In this document: positions 52,647-60,840 of the stretch, piece by piece | Position numbering within the stretch: position 1 is the stretch's first letter | Layout of the letters: each line of letters starts with the position of its first letter | Assembly: GCA_019114225.1 (NCBI GenBank) | Contig: DXFW01000002.1 | Location: forward strand, 1-64,000 | DNA from: Candidatus Allofournierella pullicola | Lineage (GTDB): Bacteria; Bacillota; Clostridia; Oscillospirales; Ruminococcaceae | Reading direction: 5' to 3' | DNA: 64,000 nt | The notes under the pieces: model-generated | The model's database searches: none | What the model saw: the letters and a program-made list of their open reading frames with translations, nothing else | What the model was told of the DNA's origin: nothing | Position numbers and translations under genes: made by a program

Positions 52647-52787
52647 GTGTTTGACTCCTTATAATAAAGAAATGTGCGGCCGGGTGTGGGGTTAGTGTTC
52701 CCCGCCGGCACAGAGTAAACACCCGGACAAAGGAAAATATTGCAAAGCCACCAAAAATTTTTTGACTTTTTCATGCGAAACGCTCCC

Positions 52788-52858
52788 TTGCTCTGGGACG
52801 ATTAGATTGTTATACTTGTAACGGGCGGAAACGTTTCGCCCGACAAACGTTTCGTTTG
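52788..52858 (+). promoter_or_regulatory. fucO promoter with tandem palindromic operator
   Basis: TTGCTC at 52788-52793, 17 bases, TGTTATACT extended -10 (TATACT 52811-52816). Downstream, GAAACGTTTC (52828-52837) and AAACGTTT (52845-52852) are perfect palindromes. AAACGTTTCG is repeated exactly at 52829-52838 and 52845-52854, and CAAACG-TTT-CGTTTG (52844-52858) is a further dyad. The AACGTT centre is typical of LacI/CcpA-family sites. Confidence 0.7.
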
Positions 52859-52880
52859 ACCTGAAAAGGAGAGGATACCA

Positions 52881-54029
52881 ATGGCTAACCGTATCGTTCT
52901 GAACACCATTTCCTATCATGGCAAGGGTGCCATCGAGAACATCGTTCCCGAGCTGACCGCCCGCGGCTACAAAAAGGCTTTCGTCTGCTCTGACCCCGAC
53001 CTGGTGAAGTTCGGTGTGACCAAAAAGGTCACCGACCTGCTGGACGCCGCCGGCTTTGCCTACAGCGTCTACAGCGACATCAAGCCCAACCCCACCATCG
53101 AGAACGTCCAGACCGGTGTGGCTGCCTACCAGGCCAGCGGCGCTGACTGCATCGTGACCATCGGCGGCGGTTCCTCCATGGACACTGCCAAGGCCATCGG
53201 TATCATTGTCAATAACCCCGAGTTTGCCGACGTGCGCAGCCTGGAGGGCGTGGCCCCCACCAAGAAGCACGCGGTGTTCACCATCGCCGTGCCCACCACC
53301 GCAGGCACCGCCGCTGAGGTGACCATCAACTACGTCATCACCGACGTGGAGAAAAAGCGCAAGTTCGTCTGCGTGGACACCAACGACATCCCCGAGGTCG
53401 CCGTGGTCGACCCGGACATGATGGCGACCATGCCCAAGGGCCTCACCGCCGCCACCGGTATGGACGCGCTGACCCACGCCATTGAGGGCTACATCACCAA
53501 GGGCGCCTGGGAGATGACCGACATGTTCCATCTCAAGGCCATCGAGCTCATTTCCAAGCACCTGCGGGGCGCCGTGGCCGGCACTCCCGAGGGCCGTGAG
53601 GGCATGGCGCTGGCCCAGTACATCGCGGGCCAGGGCTTCTCCAACGTGGGTCTGGGCATTGTGCACTCTATGGCCCACAGCCTGGGCGCTGTCTACGACA
53701 CCCCCCACGGCGTGGCCAATGCCATCCTGCTGCCCACCATCATGGAATACAACGCCCCCGCCACCGGCGAAAAGTACCGCGACATCGCCAAGGCCATGGG
53801 CGTGGAAGGCGTGGACGCCATGACCCTGGACGAGGCCCGCAAGGCCGCCTGCGCCGCTGTGAAGCAGCTGAGCCAGGACGTGGGCATTCCCGCCGACCTG
53901 AAGGCCATCGTGAAGGAAGAGGACGTGCAGTTCCTCTCCGAGTCCGCCTACGCCGACGCCTGCCGCCCCGGCAATCCCCGGGACACCAGCGTGGAGGAGA
54001 TCGCCGCTCTCTACCGCAGCCTGATGTAA
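52881..54029 (+). CDS. fucO: lactaldehyde reductase (FucO-type iron alcohol dehydrogenase)
   Basis: A 382-residue iron-dependent alcohol dehydrogenase that resembles E. coli FucO across the whole length (identical strings include NNPEFADVRSLEG and PTTAGTAAEVTINYVITD). Metal ligands are in GMDALTHAIEG, HSMAHSLGA and DTPHGVAN. FucO reduces lactaldehyde to 1,2-propanediol during fucose or rhamnose breakdown. No sugar genes are near. AAAGGAGAGG precedes ATG 52881. Confidence 0.92.
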   Translation: MANRIVLNTISYHGKGAIENIVPELTARGYKKAFVCSDPDLVKFGVTKKVTDLLDAAGFAYSVYSDIKPNPTIENVQTGVAAYQASGADCIVTIGGGSSMDTAKAIGIIVNNPEFADVRSLEGVAPTKKHAVFTIAVPTTAGTAAEVTINYVITDVEKKRKFVCVDTNDIPEVAVVDPDMMATMPKGLTAATGMDALTHAIEGYITKGAWEMTDMFHLKAIELISKHLRGAVAGTPEGREGMALAQYIAGQGFSNVGLGIVHSMAHSLGAVYDTPHGVANAILLPTIMEYNAPATGEKYRDIAKAMGVEGVDAMTLDEARKAACAAVKQLSQDVGIPADLKAIVKEEDVQFLSESAYADACRPGNPRDTSVEEIAALYRSLM

Positions 54030-54046
54030 GGCGTTCAGAACAAATC

Positions 54047-54082
54047 AAAAAAGAGGCCGCCCTGCCGGGCGGCCTCTTTTTT
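54047..54082. terminator. bidirectional terminator after fucO
   Basis: AGAGGCCGCCC (54052-54062) pairs with GGGCGGCCTCT (54067-54077), flanked by A- and T-tracts, between two convergent genes. Confidence 0.92.
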
Positions 54083-54116
54083 GTGCGTGTCGCAGGTTTG
54101 ATGGAGCGGGGGGAGG

Positions 54117-54584
54117 TCACATCCCTCCGCAGTAAAAACGGGTCACGGCATAACCGCCGTCCAGCGGCTCTGCCGAAAGCTGGCCCGTGTGTTCCTGAGC
54201 CTCGCCGTCCACGGTCAGGCTGACGGTGAAATCAAAATCGTCACCCTCCGTCCGCTCCAGCCGGACTTCGGCCACCTCCACCTGTTTGCCCGCGTAAAAC
54301 TCGTCGTACCGGCTCAGGGTGCGGTTGGCGACAAGCAAGTCGAGGGTATCCGGGCTGACATAGGGGGCAAGCCCTTCATAATAGGCCGTGACGGCGGCCT
54401 CGTCTATGGCGGAAGCCCGGGAGAACGTAGCATAGCGGCCATCGGCGTTGGCGGTGAAGAATTCCGTCAGAAAGGCTTCGCCGGCGGCCTCTGCCGTTTG
54501 AGGCGCCGCTTCCTTGGGGGAACAGGCGCACAATGCCAGAGCCAGCACCAGGGCCAGGAAAAGCTTTGGGATCCGGATGTTCAT
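54117..54584 (-). CDS. putative lipoprotein of unknown function
   Basis: A 155-residue lipoprotein: signal KLFLALVLALALCAC with lipobox ALCAC and then about 130 residues with no family I recognise (FLTEFFTANADGRYATF, VEVAEVRLERTEGDDFDFTVSLTVDG). Folds of this kind (NTF2-like or DUF5105-like) are common in clostridial lipoproteins, but that is a guess. AAGGAG lies before ATG 54584. Its leader shares a 29-base element with ogg. Confidence 0.7.
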   Translation of the reverse strand: MNIRIPKLFLALVLALALCACSPKEAAPQTAEAAGEAFLTEFFTANADGRYATFSRASAIDEAAVTAYYEGLAPYVSPDTLDLLVANRTLSRYDEFYAGKQVEVAEVRLERTEGDDFDFTVSLTVDGEAQEHTGQLSAEPLDGGYAVTRFYCGGM

Positions 54585-54599
54585 AAGCGGGTCTCCTTT

Positions 54600-54629
54600 T
54601 CCTTTTTCGAAAGAGGTGTTCCTTGCTTT
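54600..54629 (-). repeat. 5' leader element shared with ogg, copy 2
   Basis: Minus strand AAAGCAAGGAACACC followed by TCTTTCGAAAAAGGA, between the promoter at 54636-54664 and the ribosome binding site. It aligns with 30859-30887 at 26 of 29 positions with one inserted base. Confidence 0.7.
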
Positions 54630-54635
54630 AAACAT

Positions 54636-54664
54636 AGCATAGAATGCCAAAAGAGTAAACACAA
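54636..54664 (-). promoter_or_regulatory. promoter of the lipoprotein gene
   Basis: Minus strand TTGTGT (54659-54664), 17 bases, TATGCT (54636-54641). Confidence 0.6.
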
Positions 54665-54682
54665 AACGCGGCTTGGCCCAAA

Positions 54683-54719
54683 GAAAACAGGGCCGCCCCG
54701 CAGGGACGGCCCCGTTTTT
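54683..54719 (-). terminator. terminator after the TrxB-like gene
   Basis: An imperfect long stem (54683-54698 with 54703-54719) reads on the minus strand into GTTTTCTTT. It precedes the lipoprotein promoter. Confidence 0.65.
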
Positions 54720-54726
54720 GCACAAA

Positions 54727-55578
54727 TCACAGTTTGTCCAGATACTCCGCGGCGGAAAGCCCCGCGATGAGCCCTTCGCCCACCGCCTTCGCCACCTGCA
54801 GCGGTGCGCCGGCGATGTCCCCGGCGGCAAAGGCGCCCTCGATGTTGGTGGCCATGCGGCGGTCCACCTTCACAAAGCCGTCCTCGATGGCAAGGCCCGG
54901 CAGCAGGGTGTCCGGCGCAATGGCGCTGCGCAGGATGAACAGGCCCTGGATGGGCAGTTCTTTGCCCGCGACCTTCATCCATTCCACCGTCTGGCCGCCG
55001 CCCACCGCCTGCACCGCGCCGGGCAGGTGCTCGATGGCCTCGTTCAGCTCCGGCGGGCGCTTGGGGGAAACAAAGCGCACCTTGCAGCCGATGGAGGCAA
55101 GGAAGTTGGCCTCGCCGGCGGCCTCGGGGGAAAGGCCCCACACCGCCACCTCACGGCCCCGGTAAAGCATTCCGTCGCAGGTGGCGCAGTAGGAAACGCC
55201 CCGGCCCAAAAACTCGCTCTCGCCCTCGATGGGCTTGGCCTTGGCCACGCCGCCGGCCAGAATGACCGTGCGGGCTTCCAGAATGTTGCCGTCAAAGTTC
55301 AGCATGAAGCGGTCGCCCATGGGCAGCACGTTGGCCACCCGGCCCGGCTCCGGGGTGATCCCCAGCGATTTGGCGTGGTCGGCAAAGGCCGCCAGCATTT
55401 CGCTGCCGGAAAGCCCCGGCAGGCCCAGGTAGTTGTCCACCCGCTCGGCTTTGGCCAGCAGGCCCGCCCCCGCGCCCAGCACCCGGACGCTCTTGCCCCG
55501 CTGGTGCAGGTTGATGGCTGCAGAAAGCCCGGCGGGCCCTCCGCCCACCACCGCGCAGTCCAACATGGCTTCACTCAT
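54727..55578 (-). CDS. thioredoxin reductase-like FAD oxidoreductase
   Basis: A 283-residue flavoprotein. The FAD motif VVGGGPAGLSAAINL and the redox-active CATC motif in YCATCDGM match thioredoxin reductase. The NADPH-binding part is atypical: GLSPEAAGEA stands where GGGDSA is usual, and the HRR-type motif is absent. It is also shorter than the usual 305-320 residues. This resembles ferredoxin-dependent or otherwise non-NADPH members, so the electron donor is uncertain. AAGGAGG precedes ATG 55578. No thioredoxin gene is near. Confidence 0.85.
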   Translation of the reverse strand: MSEAMLDCAVVGGGPAGLSAAINLHQRGKSVRVLGAGAGLLAKAERVDNYLGLPGLSGSEMLAAFADHAKSLGITPEPGRVANVLPMGDRFMLNFDGNILEARTVILAGGVAKAKPIEGESEFLGRGVSYCATCDGMLYRGREVAVWGLSPEAAGEANFLASIGCKVRFVSPKRPPELNEAIEHLPGAVQAVGGGQTVEWMKVAGKELPIQGLFILRSAIAPDTLLPGLAIEDGFVKVDRRMATNIEGAFAAGDIAGAPLQVAKAVGEGLIAGLSAAEYLDKL

Positions 55579-55669
55579 AAAAAACGCGCCTCCTTGCCCG
55601 ATGTCGTTTGAATTCAGTATAGGGCAACGCGCCCTTGTTTACCGTAATTTTATCACAAAGGGCACCGCG

Positions 55670-55698
55670 TTGCCAACCGGCGCGCAGGCAGGTATAAT
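55670..55698 (+). promoter_or_regulatory. promoter of the aldo/keto reductase gene
   Basis: TTGCCA at 55670-55675, 17-base spacer, TATAAT at 55693-55698. Confidence 0.8.
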
Positions 55699-55731
55699 AA
55701 AGAAAAGACCAGACCAGAGGAGGAATGCCCT

Positions 55732-56829
55732 GTGTTCGGACCCGCGGATAAAAAACTGGGCTTTGGCTTCATGCGCCTGCCCATGAAGGGGGAAGAGGTG
55801 GACGTCGAGACCGCCAGCCGCATGGTGGACGCTTTTTTGGCGGCGGGTTTTTGCTATTTCGACACCGCCCACGGCTACCACGACGGCCAGAGCGAGGCGG
55901 CGCTGAAGGCGGCTCTCACCAGCCGGTACCCCCGGAAGAAGTACATTTTGGCGGACAAGCTCTCGCCTCCCTTCTTTGAGAAGGAACAGGACATCCGGCC
56001 CCTGTTTGAAAAACAGCTGGAAGCCTGCGGCGTGGAGTATTTCGACATGTATCTCATGCATGCCCAGAGCGCCGGGCGTTTTGAGTTCTACAAGAGCTGC
56101 CGCGCCTATGAGACGGCCTTCGCCTTGAAGGCGGAGGGAAAGGTGCGTCATGTGGGAATTTCCTTCCACGATACCGCCGAGGTGCTGGAACGTATCCTCA
56201 CCGAGTATCCCCAGCTGGACTTCGTGCAGCTGCAGTTCAATTATCTGGACTACGAGGACCCCCAGGTGCAGAGCCGCGCCTGCTACGAGGTCTGCCGCCG
56301 CCACCAAAAGCCGGTGGTGGTGATGGAGCCGGTGCGGGGCGGGCGGCTGGCGCAGCTGCCCGGCGAGGCCCGGGAACTGCTGGCAAAGGTGAGCGGCAGC
56401 AGCCCGGCAGCCTTCGCCCTGCGCTTTGCCGCCGATTTTGAAGGGGTGAAGATGGTGCTTTCGGGCATGAGCAGCCCGGAGCAGATGGAAGAAAACCTGC
56501 GGGTGATGGCTTCGCCCGCGCCTCTTTCCGGCGAGGAACGGGCGGCGGTGGAGCCGCTGCGGCGTATCCTCACCAAAGAACAGCTGGTGCAGTGCACCGC
56601 CTGCGGCTACTGCACCTCCGGCTGCCCGGCGGCCATCCGTATCCCGGACCGCTTCGCGGCCTACAACGCCCGCCTGCGGGGCGAACAGGACGCGGCTGCC
56701 CGCTATGCCGCGGTGCCCGGCGGCGAGGCGTCGGCCTGCGTGGGCTGCGGCGCCTGCGAAAAGGCCTGCCCCCAGAAGCTGCCCATCCGCAAGCTGCTGG
56801 CGCTGGCCGCGCGGGAGTTGGAACAATAA
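55732..56829 (+). CDS. aldo/keto reductase with a C-terminal 2x[4Fe-4S] domain
   Basis: A 365-residue enzyme. The AKR tetrad is visible as D and Y in YFDTAHGYHDG, K in ILADKLSP and H in DMYLMHAQS. The C-terminus holds CTACGYCTSGCP and CVGCGACEKACPQ, a ferredoxin-type pair of clusters with the last two residues of each motif in place. Electron transfer is therefore likely. GTG 55732 has GAGGAGG upstream. Confidence 0.9.
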   Translation: MFGPADKKLGFGFMRLPMKGEEVDVETASRMVDAFLAAGFCYFDTAHGYHDGQSEAALKAALTSRYPRKKYILADKLSPPFFEKEQDIRPLFEKQLEACGVEYFDMYLMHAQSAGRFEFYKSCRAYETAFALKAEGKVRHVGISFHDTAEVLERILTEYPQLDFVQLQFNYLDYEDPQVQSRACYEVCRRHQKPVVVMEPVRGGRLAQLPGEARELLAKVSGSSPAAFALRFAADFEGVKMVLSGMSSPEQMEENLRVMASPAPLSGEERAAVEPLRRILTKEQLVQCTACGYCTSGCPAAIRIPDRFAAYNARLRGEQDAAARYAAVPGGEASACVGCGACEKACPQKLPIRKLLALAARELEQ

Positions 56830-56871
56830 AAAAGGCGGGCCCGGTCAGCACGCACCGGGCCCGCTCTTTTT
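56828..56871. terminator. bidirectional terminator
   Basis: GCGGGCCCGGT (56835-56845) pairs with ACCGGGCCCGC (56854-56864), with an A-tract before and TCTTTTT after, between the reductase and spoIIID. Confidence 0.9.
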
Positions 56872-56888
56872 GTGAAACGCAGAGGCGT

Positions 56889-57137
56889 TCATCCGCGGGA
56901 ATATTTCAGCCGGGTGGCCGCTCCGCCCCGCAGGTGCCGTTCGGCCTTGTTGGCCCCCAGCACCTTTTGCACCTGGCGGAACAGCTGCGGGTTGAGCCGC
57001 TCCAGCCGGGTGGTCACATCCTTGTGCACCGTGGACTTGCTGACGCCGAAGGCGACGGCGGCGCTGCGCACGGTGGCACGGTGTTCGATGATGTACAGCG
57101 CCAACTGCGTGGCACGCTCGTCGATGTTCCCTTTCAC
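56889..57137 (-). CDS. spoIIID: sporulation transcriptional regulator SpoIIID
   Basis: An 82-residue DNA-binding regulator of the mother cell that acts with sigma-E. ERATQLALYIIEHRATVRSAAVAFGVSKSTVHKDVTTRL is the conserved helix-turn-helix, followed by LNPQLFRQVQKVLGANKAERHLRGG. The start is GTG 57137. With spoIIE this suggests a lineage able to form endospores, though only these two sporulation genes are in the window. Confidence 0.93.
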   Translation of the reverse strand: MKGNIDERATQLALYIIEHRATVRSAAVAFGVSKSTVHKDVTTRLERLNPQLFRQVQKVLGANKAERHLRGGAATRLKYSRG

Positions 57138-57216
57138 ACAGCGTCACTCCCCGTGATGTGTTCTCACGCAGAATGTATATGCGGGGGCGCGGCGGGATAT
57201 GAGGCGCAAAAAACTG

Positions 57217-57245
57217 TTGACATTCGCGTTTTGGGGTGGTATTCT
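57217..57245 (+). promoter_or_regulatory. purA promoter
   Basis: TTGACA at 57217-57222, 17 bases, TATTCT at 57240-57245. It lies between divergent spoIIID and purA and is followed directly by a terminator-like element. Confidence 0.85.
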
Positions 57246-57267
57246 AATCTGCGTGAAAAAGGGTATG

Positions 57268-57313
57268 CAGCGGCTGCCGGATCTCACGATCCGTCAGCCG
57301 CTGTATTTTTTTT
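57268..57313 (+). terminator. terminator-like element between the promoter and purA (attenuator candidate)
   Basis: CAGCGGCTG (57268-57276) pairs with CAGCCGCTG (57295-57303), and the inner CGGATC with GATCCG, with one mismatch; TATTTTTTTT follows. It lies about 16 bases after the predicted start and 42 bases before purA. No gene on this strand ends here, so it must act on purA or produce a short RNA. Confidence 0.8.
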
Positions 57314-57354
57314 CGGACATACTATATTCAAAACGGGGAAAAGGGGAAACAGAC

Positions 57355-58650
57355 ATGTTGACAGCGATCACTGGCGTTAACTGGGGCGACGAGGGCAAGG
57401 GCCGTATGGTGGACCTGCTCAGCCGCGACTATGACATCGTGGCCCGGTATCAGGGCGGCAACAACGCGGGCCATACCGTGAAGAACGAGCGGGGCAAGTT
57501 CATCCTGAATCTGCTGCCCTCGGGCATTCTGCGGCCCGGCGTGGTGTGCGTGATGGGCGGCGGCATGGTCATCGACCCGGCCCATCTGGAAAAGGAGATC
57601 GCCGCTCTGCGGGAGCAGGGCATTCAGATCAGCCCCGAAAACCTGAAGATCAGCGACCGGGCCACCGTCTGCATGCCCTGGCATGTGGCTGAGGACGGGC
57701 TGGAGGAAGACCGGCTTTCCGCCAGCGGTAGCCAGTTCGGTTCCACCCGGCGGGGTATTGCCTACGCCTACGGCGACAAATACATGAAAAAGACCCTGCG
57801 CATGGGGGATCTGGTGCACCTGGACGAAGGCCGCAAGCGCCACCTGGCCACCATTGTGGAGTGGAAGAACCTGACCCTGGAGCGGGTCTACGGTGCAAAG
57901 CCCATCGACCTGGAAGAAGCCTGGGCCTGGTGCAAAAAGTACGGCGAAGTGTTCCGGGACTATGTCTGCGACACCGGCGCTTATCTTGCCGAGGCGGACG
58001 ACGCGGGCAAGAAAATTCTGTTTGAGGCTCAGTTGGGCGCTCTGCGGGACATCGACTTCGGTATCTACCCCTACACCAGCTCCTCCAATGTCATCGGCGC
58101 CTACGCCCCCATCGGCGCGGGGCTGCCCGGCCACAAGCTGGACAAGAGCATTGGCATTATGAAGGCTTACTCCTCCTGCGTGGGCGAGGGCCCCTTCACC
58201 GCCGAGCTGGCCATGACCGAGGAAGAAAAGCACCTGCTGCGGGAGGCGGGCCACGAGTACGGCGCGGCCACCGGCCGGCCCCGGCGGGTGGGTCCCTTCG
58301 ACGTGGTGGCCAGCCGCTACGGCGCGAACTGCCAGGGTGCGGACGAGCTGGCTCTGACCCTGCTGGACGTGCTGGACTATATGGACCAGGTGCCGGTGGT
58401 GGAGAAGTATCTGGTGGACGGCAAGGAGACCGGCCGCTTCCCCATGGGCACCCAGCTGGACAACGCGAAGCCCGTGGTCAGGACCCTGCCCGGCTGGCGC
58501 TGCGACATCAGCGGCTGCCGCCGCTGGGCCGAGCTGCCCCAGGCGGCGAAAGACTACGTGCGCTACATCGAAAAGGCGGTGGGCCGGCCCATCCGCTACA
58601 TCTCGGTGGGCCCCGACCGGGACGCCTGCATCCTGAAAGACGGCGACTAA
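57355..58650 (+). CDS. purA: adenylosuccinate synthetase
   Basis: A 431-residue enzyme that forms adenylosuccinate from IMP, GTP and aspartate. TAITGVNWGDEGKGRMVDLL holds the GDEGKG P-loop, QGGNNAGHTVKNERGKF the IMP site, and STRRGIAYAYGDKYMK the family signature in divergent form. ATG 57355 is chosen; GGGGAAAAGGGG precedes it. Upstream frames begin before the promoter. Confidence 0.96.
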   Translation: MLTAITGVNWGDEGKGRMVDLLSRDYDIVARYQGGNNAGHTVKNERGKFILNLLPSGILRPGVVCVMGGGMVIDPAHLEKEIAALREQGIQISPENLKISDRATVCMPWHVAEDGLEEDRLSASGSQFGSTRRGIAYAYGDKYMKKTLRMGDLVHLDEGRKRHLATIVEWKNLTLERVYGAKPIDLEEAWAWCKKYGEVFRDYVCDTGAYLAEADDAGKKILFEAQLGALRDIDFGIYPYTSSSNVIGAYAPIGAGLPGHKLDKSIGIMKAYSSCVGEGPFTAELAMTEEEKHLLREAGHEYGAATGRPRRVGPFDVVASRYGANCQGADELALTLLDVLDYMDQVPVVEKYLVDGKETGRFPMGTQLDNAKPVVRTLPGWRCDISGCRRWAELPQAAKDYVRYIEKAVGRPIRYISVGPDRDACILKDGD

Positions 58651-58660
58651 AAAGACGCAA

Positions 58661-58692
58661 AAAAAGAACGCCCCGCGGGGCGTTCTTTTTTT
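58661..58692. terminator. terminator after purA
   Basis: AAAAAGAACGCCCC and GGGGCGTTCTTTTT flank a 2-base centre, so it works on both strands between convergent purA and the CPBP gene. Confidence 0.9.
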
Positions 58693-58696
58693 GCGT

Positions 58697-59809
58697 TCAG
58701 TTCAAAGGCCCATACTGGGGCGGCTGATTGCCGGCTTCGGGCGCTTCGGCGTTTGCGGCGGGGGCCGCAGGCTCCGCGGGGGCGTCCAACGGCAGGCAGG
58801 GCAGCGGCTCTTTCCAGAAGCGGCTGGCCAGGCTGGGCAGATAGAGGGCCGCCAGCAGCACGGCGCCCACCGCCACGTCGGCCCAGCCGATGACCTGGTT
58901 CTCGATGACGGAGGTGGTGCCGGCAAACACGGCGATGAGGTTGTTGTTCAGATAGTGCAGCACCACCGGTACCCACACGGTGCGGGTCTTGTGCTGGGCA
59001 TAGCCGAAGAAGGCCGCCAGGCACACGCAGAGCACGATCTGATTGACAAGGCTCTGCAGCCAGGTGCTGGGGCTGTAGAAAAAGATGTTCAGCGGCAGGT
59101 GCCAAACCCCCCACAAAACGCCCAGCGCCAGCACGCCCCGCCGGGGGCCGAACCGCTTTTGCAGAAGAGGCTGCAAAAAGGCGCGCCAGCCGTATTCCTC
59201 GCCCAGAAAGGGGGTGTAGACCAGAAAGAAATTCAGCGGCAGGACAGCCAGATTGATGCCCAGATAGAGCCAGTCGGTGGTAAAGCCCATGTCCGCCAGG
59301 GTGGCGGAGGGGTCGGCCAGCTTGGAGACGGCGATGAGGATGGCATAGCGCCCCAGATACAAAGCCAGGAACAGCAGCACCGTGAGCACGATGGCCCTGC
59401 CGCCGCCGGCGCCGCCAAGGCGCAGGCCGCCGGCGGTGCGGCGGGCCCTGCCGTCCAGGAAATGAAGCACAAGGCACACCAGGCTGCCCAGAATGATGAC
59501 GAGGTTGGCGAGCAGCAGCGCCGTCTCCGGCTGCATGAAGGTGGCCATCGAGACGGCCGCCATCACCGCCGTGAGGGCCAGAAAGCCGAAGTAGAACCGG
59601 CGGGGCAGAAGCTTATCGCCCCGGCGGGTGACGAGCAGCGCCAGCATCGCGCCGGCGGCGGGGTAGAACATCTGGGCGTTGGCAAACACCGCGGTGCTGC
59701 CCCCCATGCTGTGCACCAGGGCCATCGCCACGCCCATCAGACAGGGCGCGCCGAAGGCCACCGCAAAAAAGATGGCAAGCTGCCGTTTTTCCGTTTTGGT
59801 CCATTTCAT
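58697..59809 (-). CDS. CPBP family intramembrane metalloprotease
   Basis: A 370-residue membrane protein. The Abi/CAAX protease motifs are LGEEYGWRAFLQP (EExxxR), WHLPLNIFF and VVLHYLNNN. About nine membrane segments precede a Pro/Ala-rich tail. Relatives include bacteriocin-immunity proteins and prenyl-protein peptidases. It is the third gene of an XRE-DUF3169-CPBP cassette, 18 bases after DUF3169. Confidence 0.87.
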   Translation of the reverse strand: MKWTKTEKRQLAIFFAVAFGAPCLMGVAMALVHSMGGSTAVFANAQMFYPAAGAMLALLVTRRGDKLLPRRFYFGFLALTAVMAAVSMATFMQPETALLLANLVIILGSLVCLVLHFLDGRARRTAGGLRLGGAGGGRAIVLTVLLFLALYLGRYAILIAVSKLADPSATLADMGFTTDWLYLGINLAVLPLNFFLVYTPFLGEEYGWRAFLQPLLQKRFGPRRGVLALGVLWGVWHLPLNIFFYSPSTWLQSLVNQIVLCVCLAAFFGYAQHKTRTVWVPVVLHYLNNNLIAVFAGTTSVIENQVIGWADVAVGAVLLAALYLPSLASRFWKEPLPCLPLDAPAEPAAPAANAEAPEAGNQPPQYGPLN

Positions 59810-59827
59810 CGTCTGGTTCCTCCTGTT

Positions 59828-60598
59828 TCATTCGGTTTTGGCCCGGCCGCTATCCAGCGCATGGGCCCGCAAAAGGTAGGTCAGGGTCTGGGTGAGCCAC
59901 AGCCCGCCCAGCATCACTGCCCACAGCACGCTGGCGCCGCCGTACATCACCGCCAGCAGCGCCGCCAGCATGGCGAAGGGGTAGATTTTGTTCATGACGG
60001 TGTAGGTGTGGTAGCCGCACTCGCCGATGCGCTGGCGCTCGGCCTCGTCGCAGCTGTCGTACCAGTCTTTTTGAAAGCGGATGTCGAACACGTTGCCCCG
60101 CTTTTCCGGCGCAAGGCGCTGCTCGGCCCGCACCACCGCCGCCTGCAGCCCGTAGCTCCAGGCCAGTTCGGCGATCATAAGCGGCACCACCGCCAGGGCG
60201 GGGACGGCGCTTTCCCACAGGGTCACGGCGGGCACCGCAAGGCATGAGGTGAGCATCACCCAGGGCATCGCCACCGCCGAAAAGACCATGGAAAGGCTCA
60301 GCCGCCGGTTCGCCGCCTCAAAGGCTTCGTCGTCCTCGCCGGCCCGGGCGGCGGCCTTTTGGCCGGCCAGGTACAGCCCGTGAGCCGCGGCGCAGGGCGC
60401 AAGGCCCAGCGCCATCAGCCAGGGGCCGGCCTGCGTGAGGCAGTCGCCGGCTTGCTGGGCCAGCTGCATCAGCCCGTCCTCGCGGCCCAGCAGGAAGATG
60501 CTGATGAGGGCGCCCGTCAGGGCGCTGGCGATCATGATAAGGGTGAATTTGATGTAGACGCCCCTGCTCGTTTTGGGCGTTTTGGCCTGCTTGTTCAT
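59828..60598 (-). CDS. DUF3169 family membrane protein
   Basis: A 256-residue membrane protein of unknown role. Four or more segments (LIMIASALTGALISIFLL, PWLMALGLAPCAAAHGLYL, LWESAVPALAVVPLMIAELAW, KIYPFAMLAALLAVMYGG) surround an internal VFDIRFQKDWYDSCDEAERQRIGECGY loop typical of DUF3169. It overlaps the XRE regulator by four bases (ATGA), a frequent pairing in Firmicutes. Confidence 0.8.
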   Translation of the reverse strand: MNKQAKTPKTSRGVYIKFTLIMIASALTGALISIFLLGREDGLMQLAQQAGDCLTQAGPWLMALGLAPCAAAHGLYLAGQKAAARAGEDDEAFEAANRRLSLSMVFSAVAMPWVMLTSCLAVPAVTLWESAVPALAVVPLMIAELAWSYGLQAAVVRAEQRLAPEKRGNVFDIRFQKDWYDSCDEAERQRIGECGYHTYTVMNKIYPFAMLAALLAVMYGGASVLWAVMLGGLWLTQTLTYLLRAHALDSGRAKTE

Positions 60599-60807
60599 TC
60601 CGTTCCCTCCCCGGTCAATGTGAATACCTCTTCCACGGGCACCGAAAACACCCGGGCGATGCGCAGAGCCAGCGTCACGGAGGGGTTGTAGTCCCCCCGC
60701 TCGATCAGGCTCACCGTCTGGCGGGACGCCCCCACCAGCGCGCCCAGCTCCTGCTGGTTCAGCCCCTTCGCAGCCCGCAGCTCCTTCACGCGGTTTGCCA
60801 GCGGCAT
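60595..60807 (-). CDS. XRE-family transcriptional regulator
   Basis: A 70-residue single-domain regulator: MPLANRVKELRAAKGLNQQELGALVGASRQTVSLIERGDYNPSVTLALRIARVF, a textbook HTH_3. The final part VPVEEVFTL is common to this subgroup. AAAGGAGG precedes ATG 60807. A repeated TTGTCAA element fills its promoter region and is a plausible operator. Confidence 0.92.
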   Translation of the reverse strand: MPLANRVKELRAAKGLNQQELGALVGASRQTVSLIERGDYNPSVTLALRIARVFSVPVEEVFTLTGEGTE

Positions 60808-60840
60808 AGGCGGCCTCCTTTCATGGTGTGCAAAAGGTAA

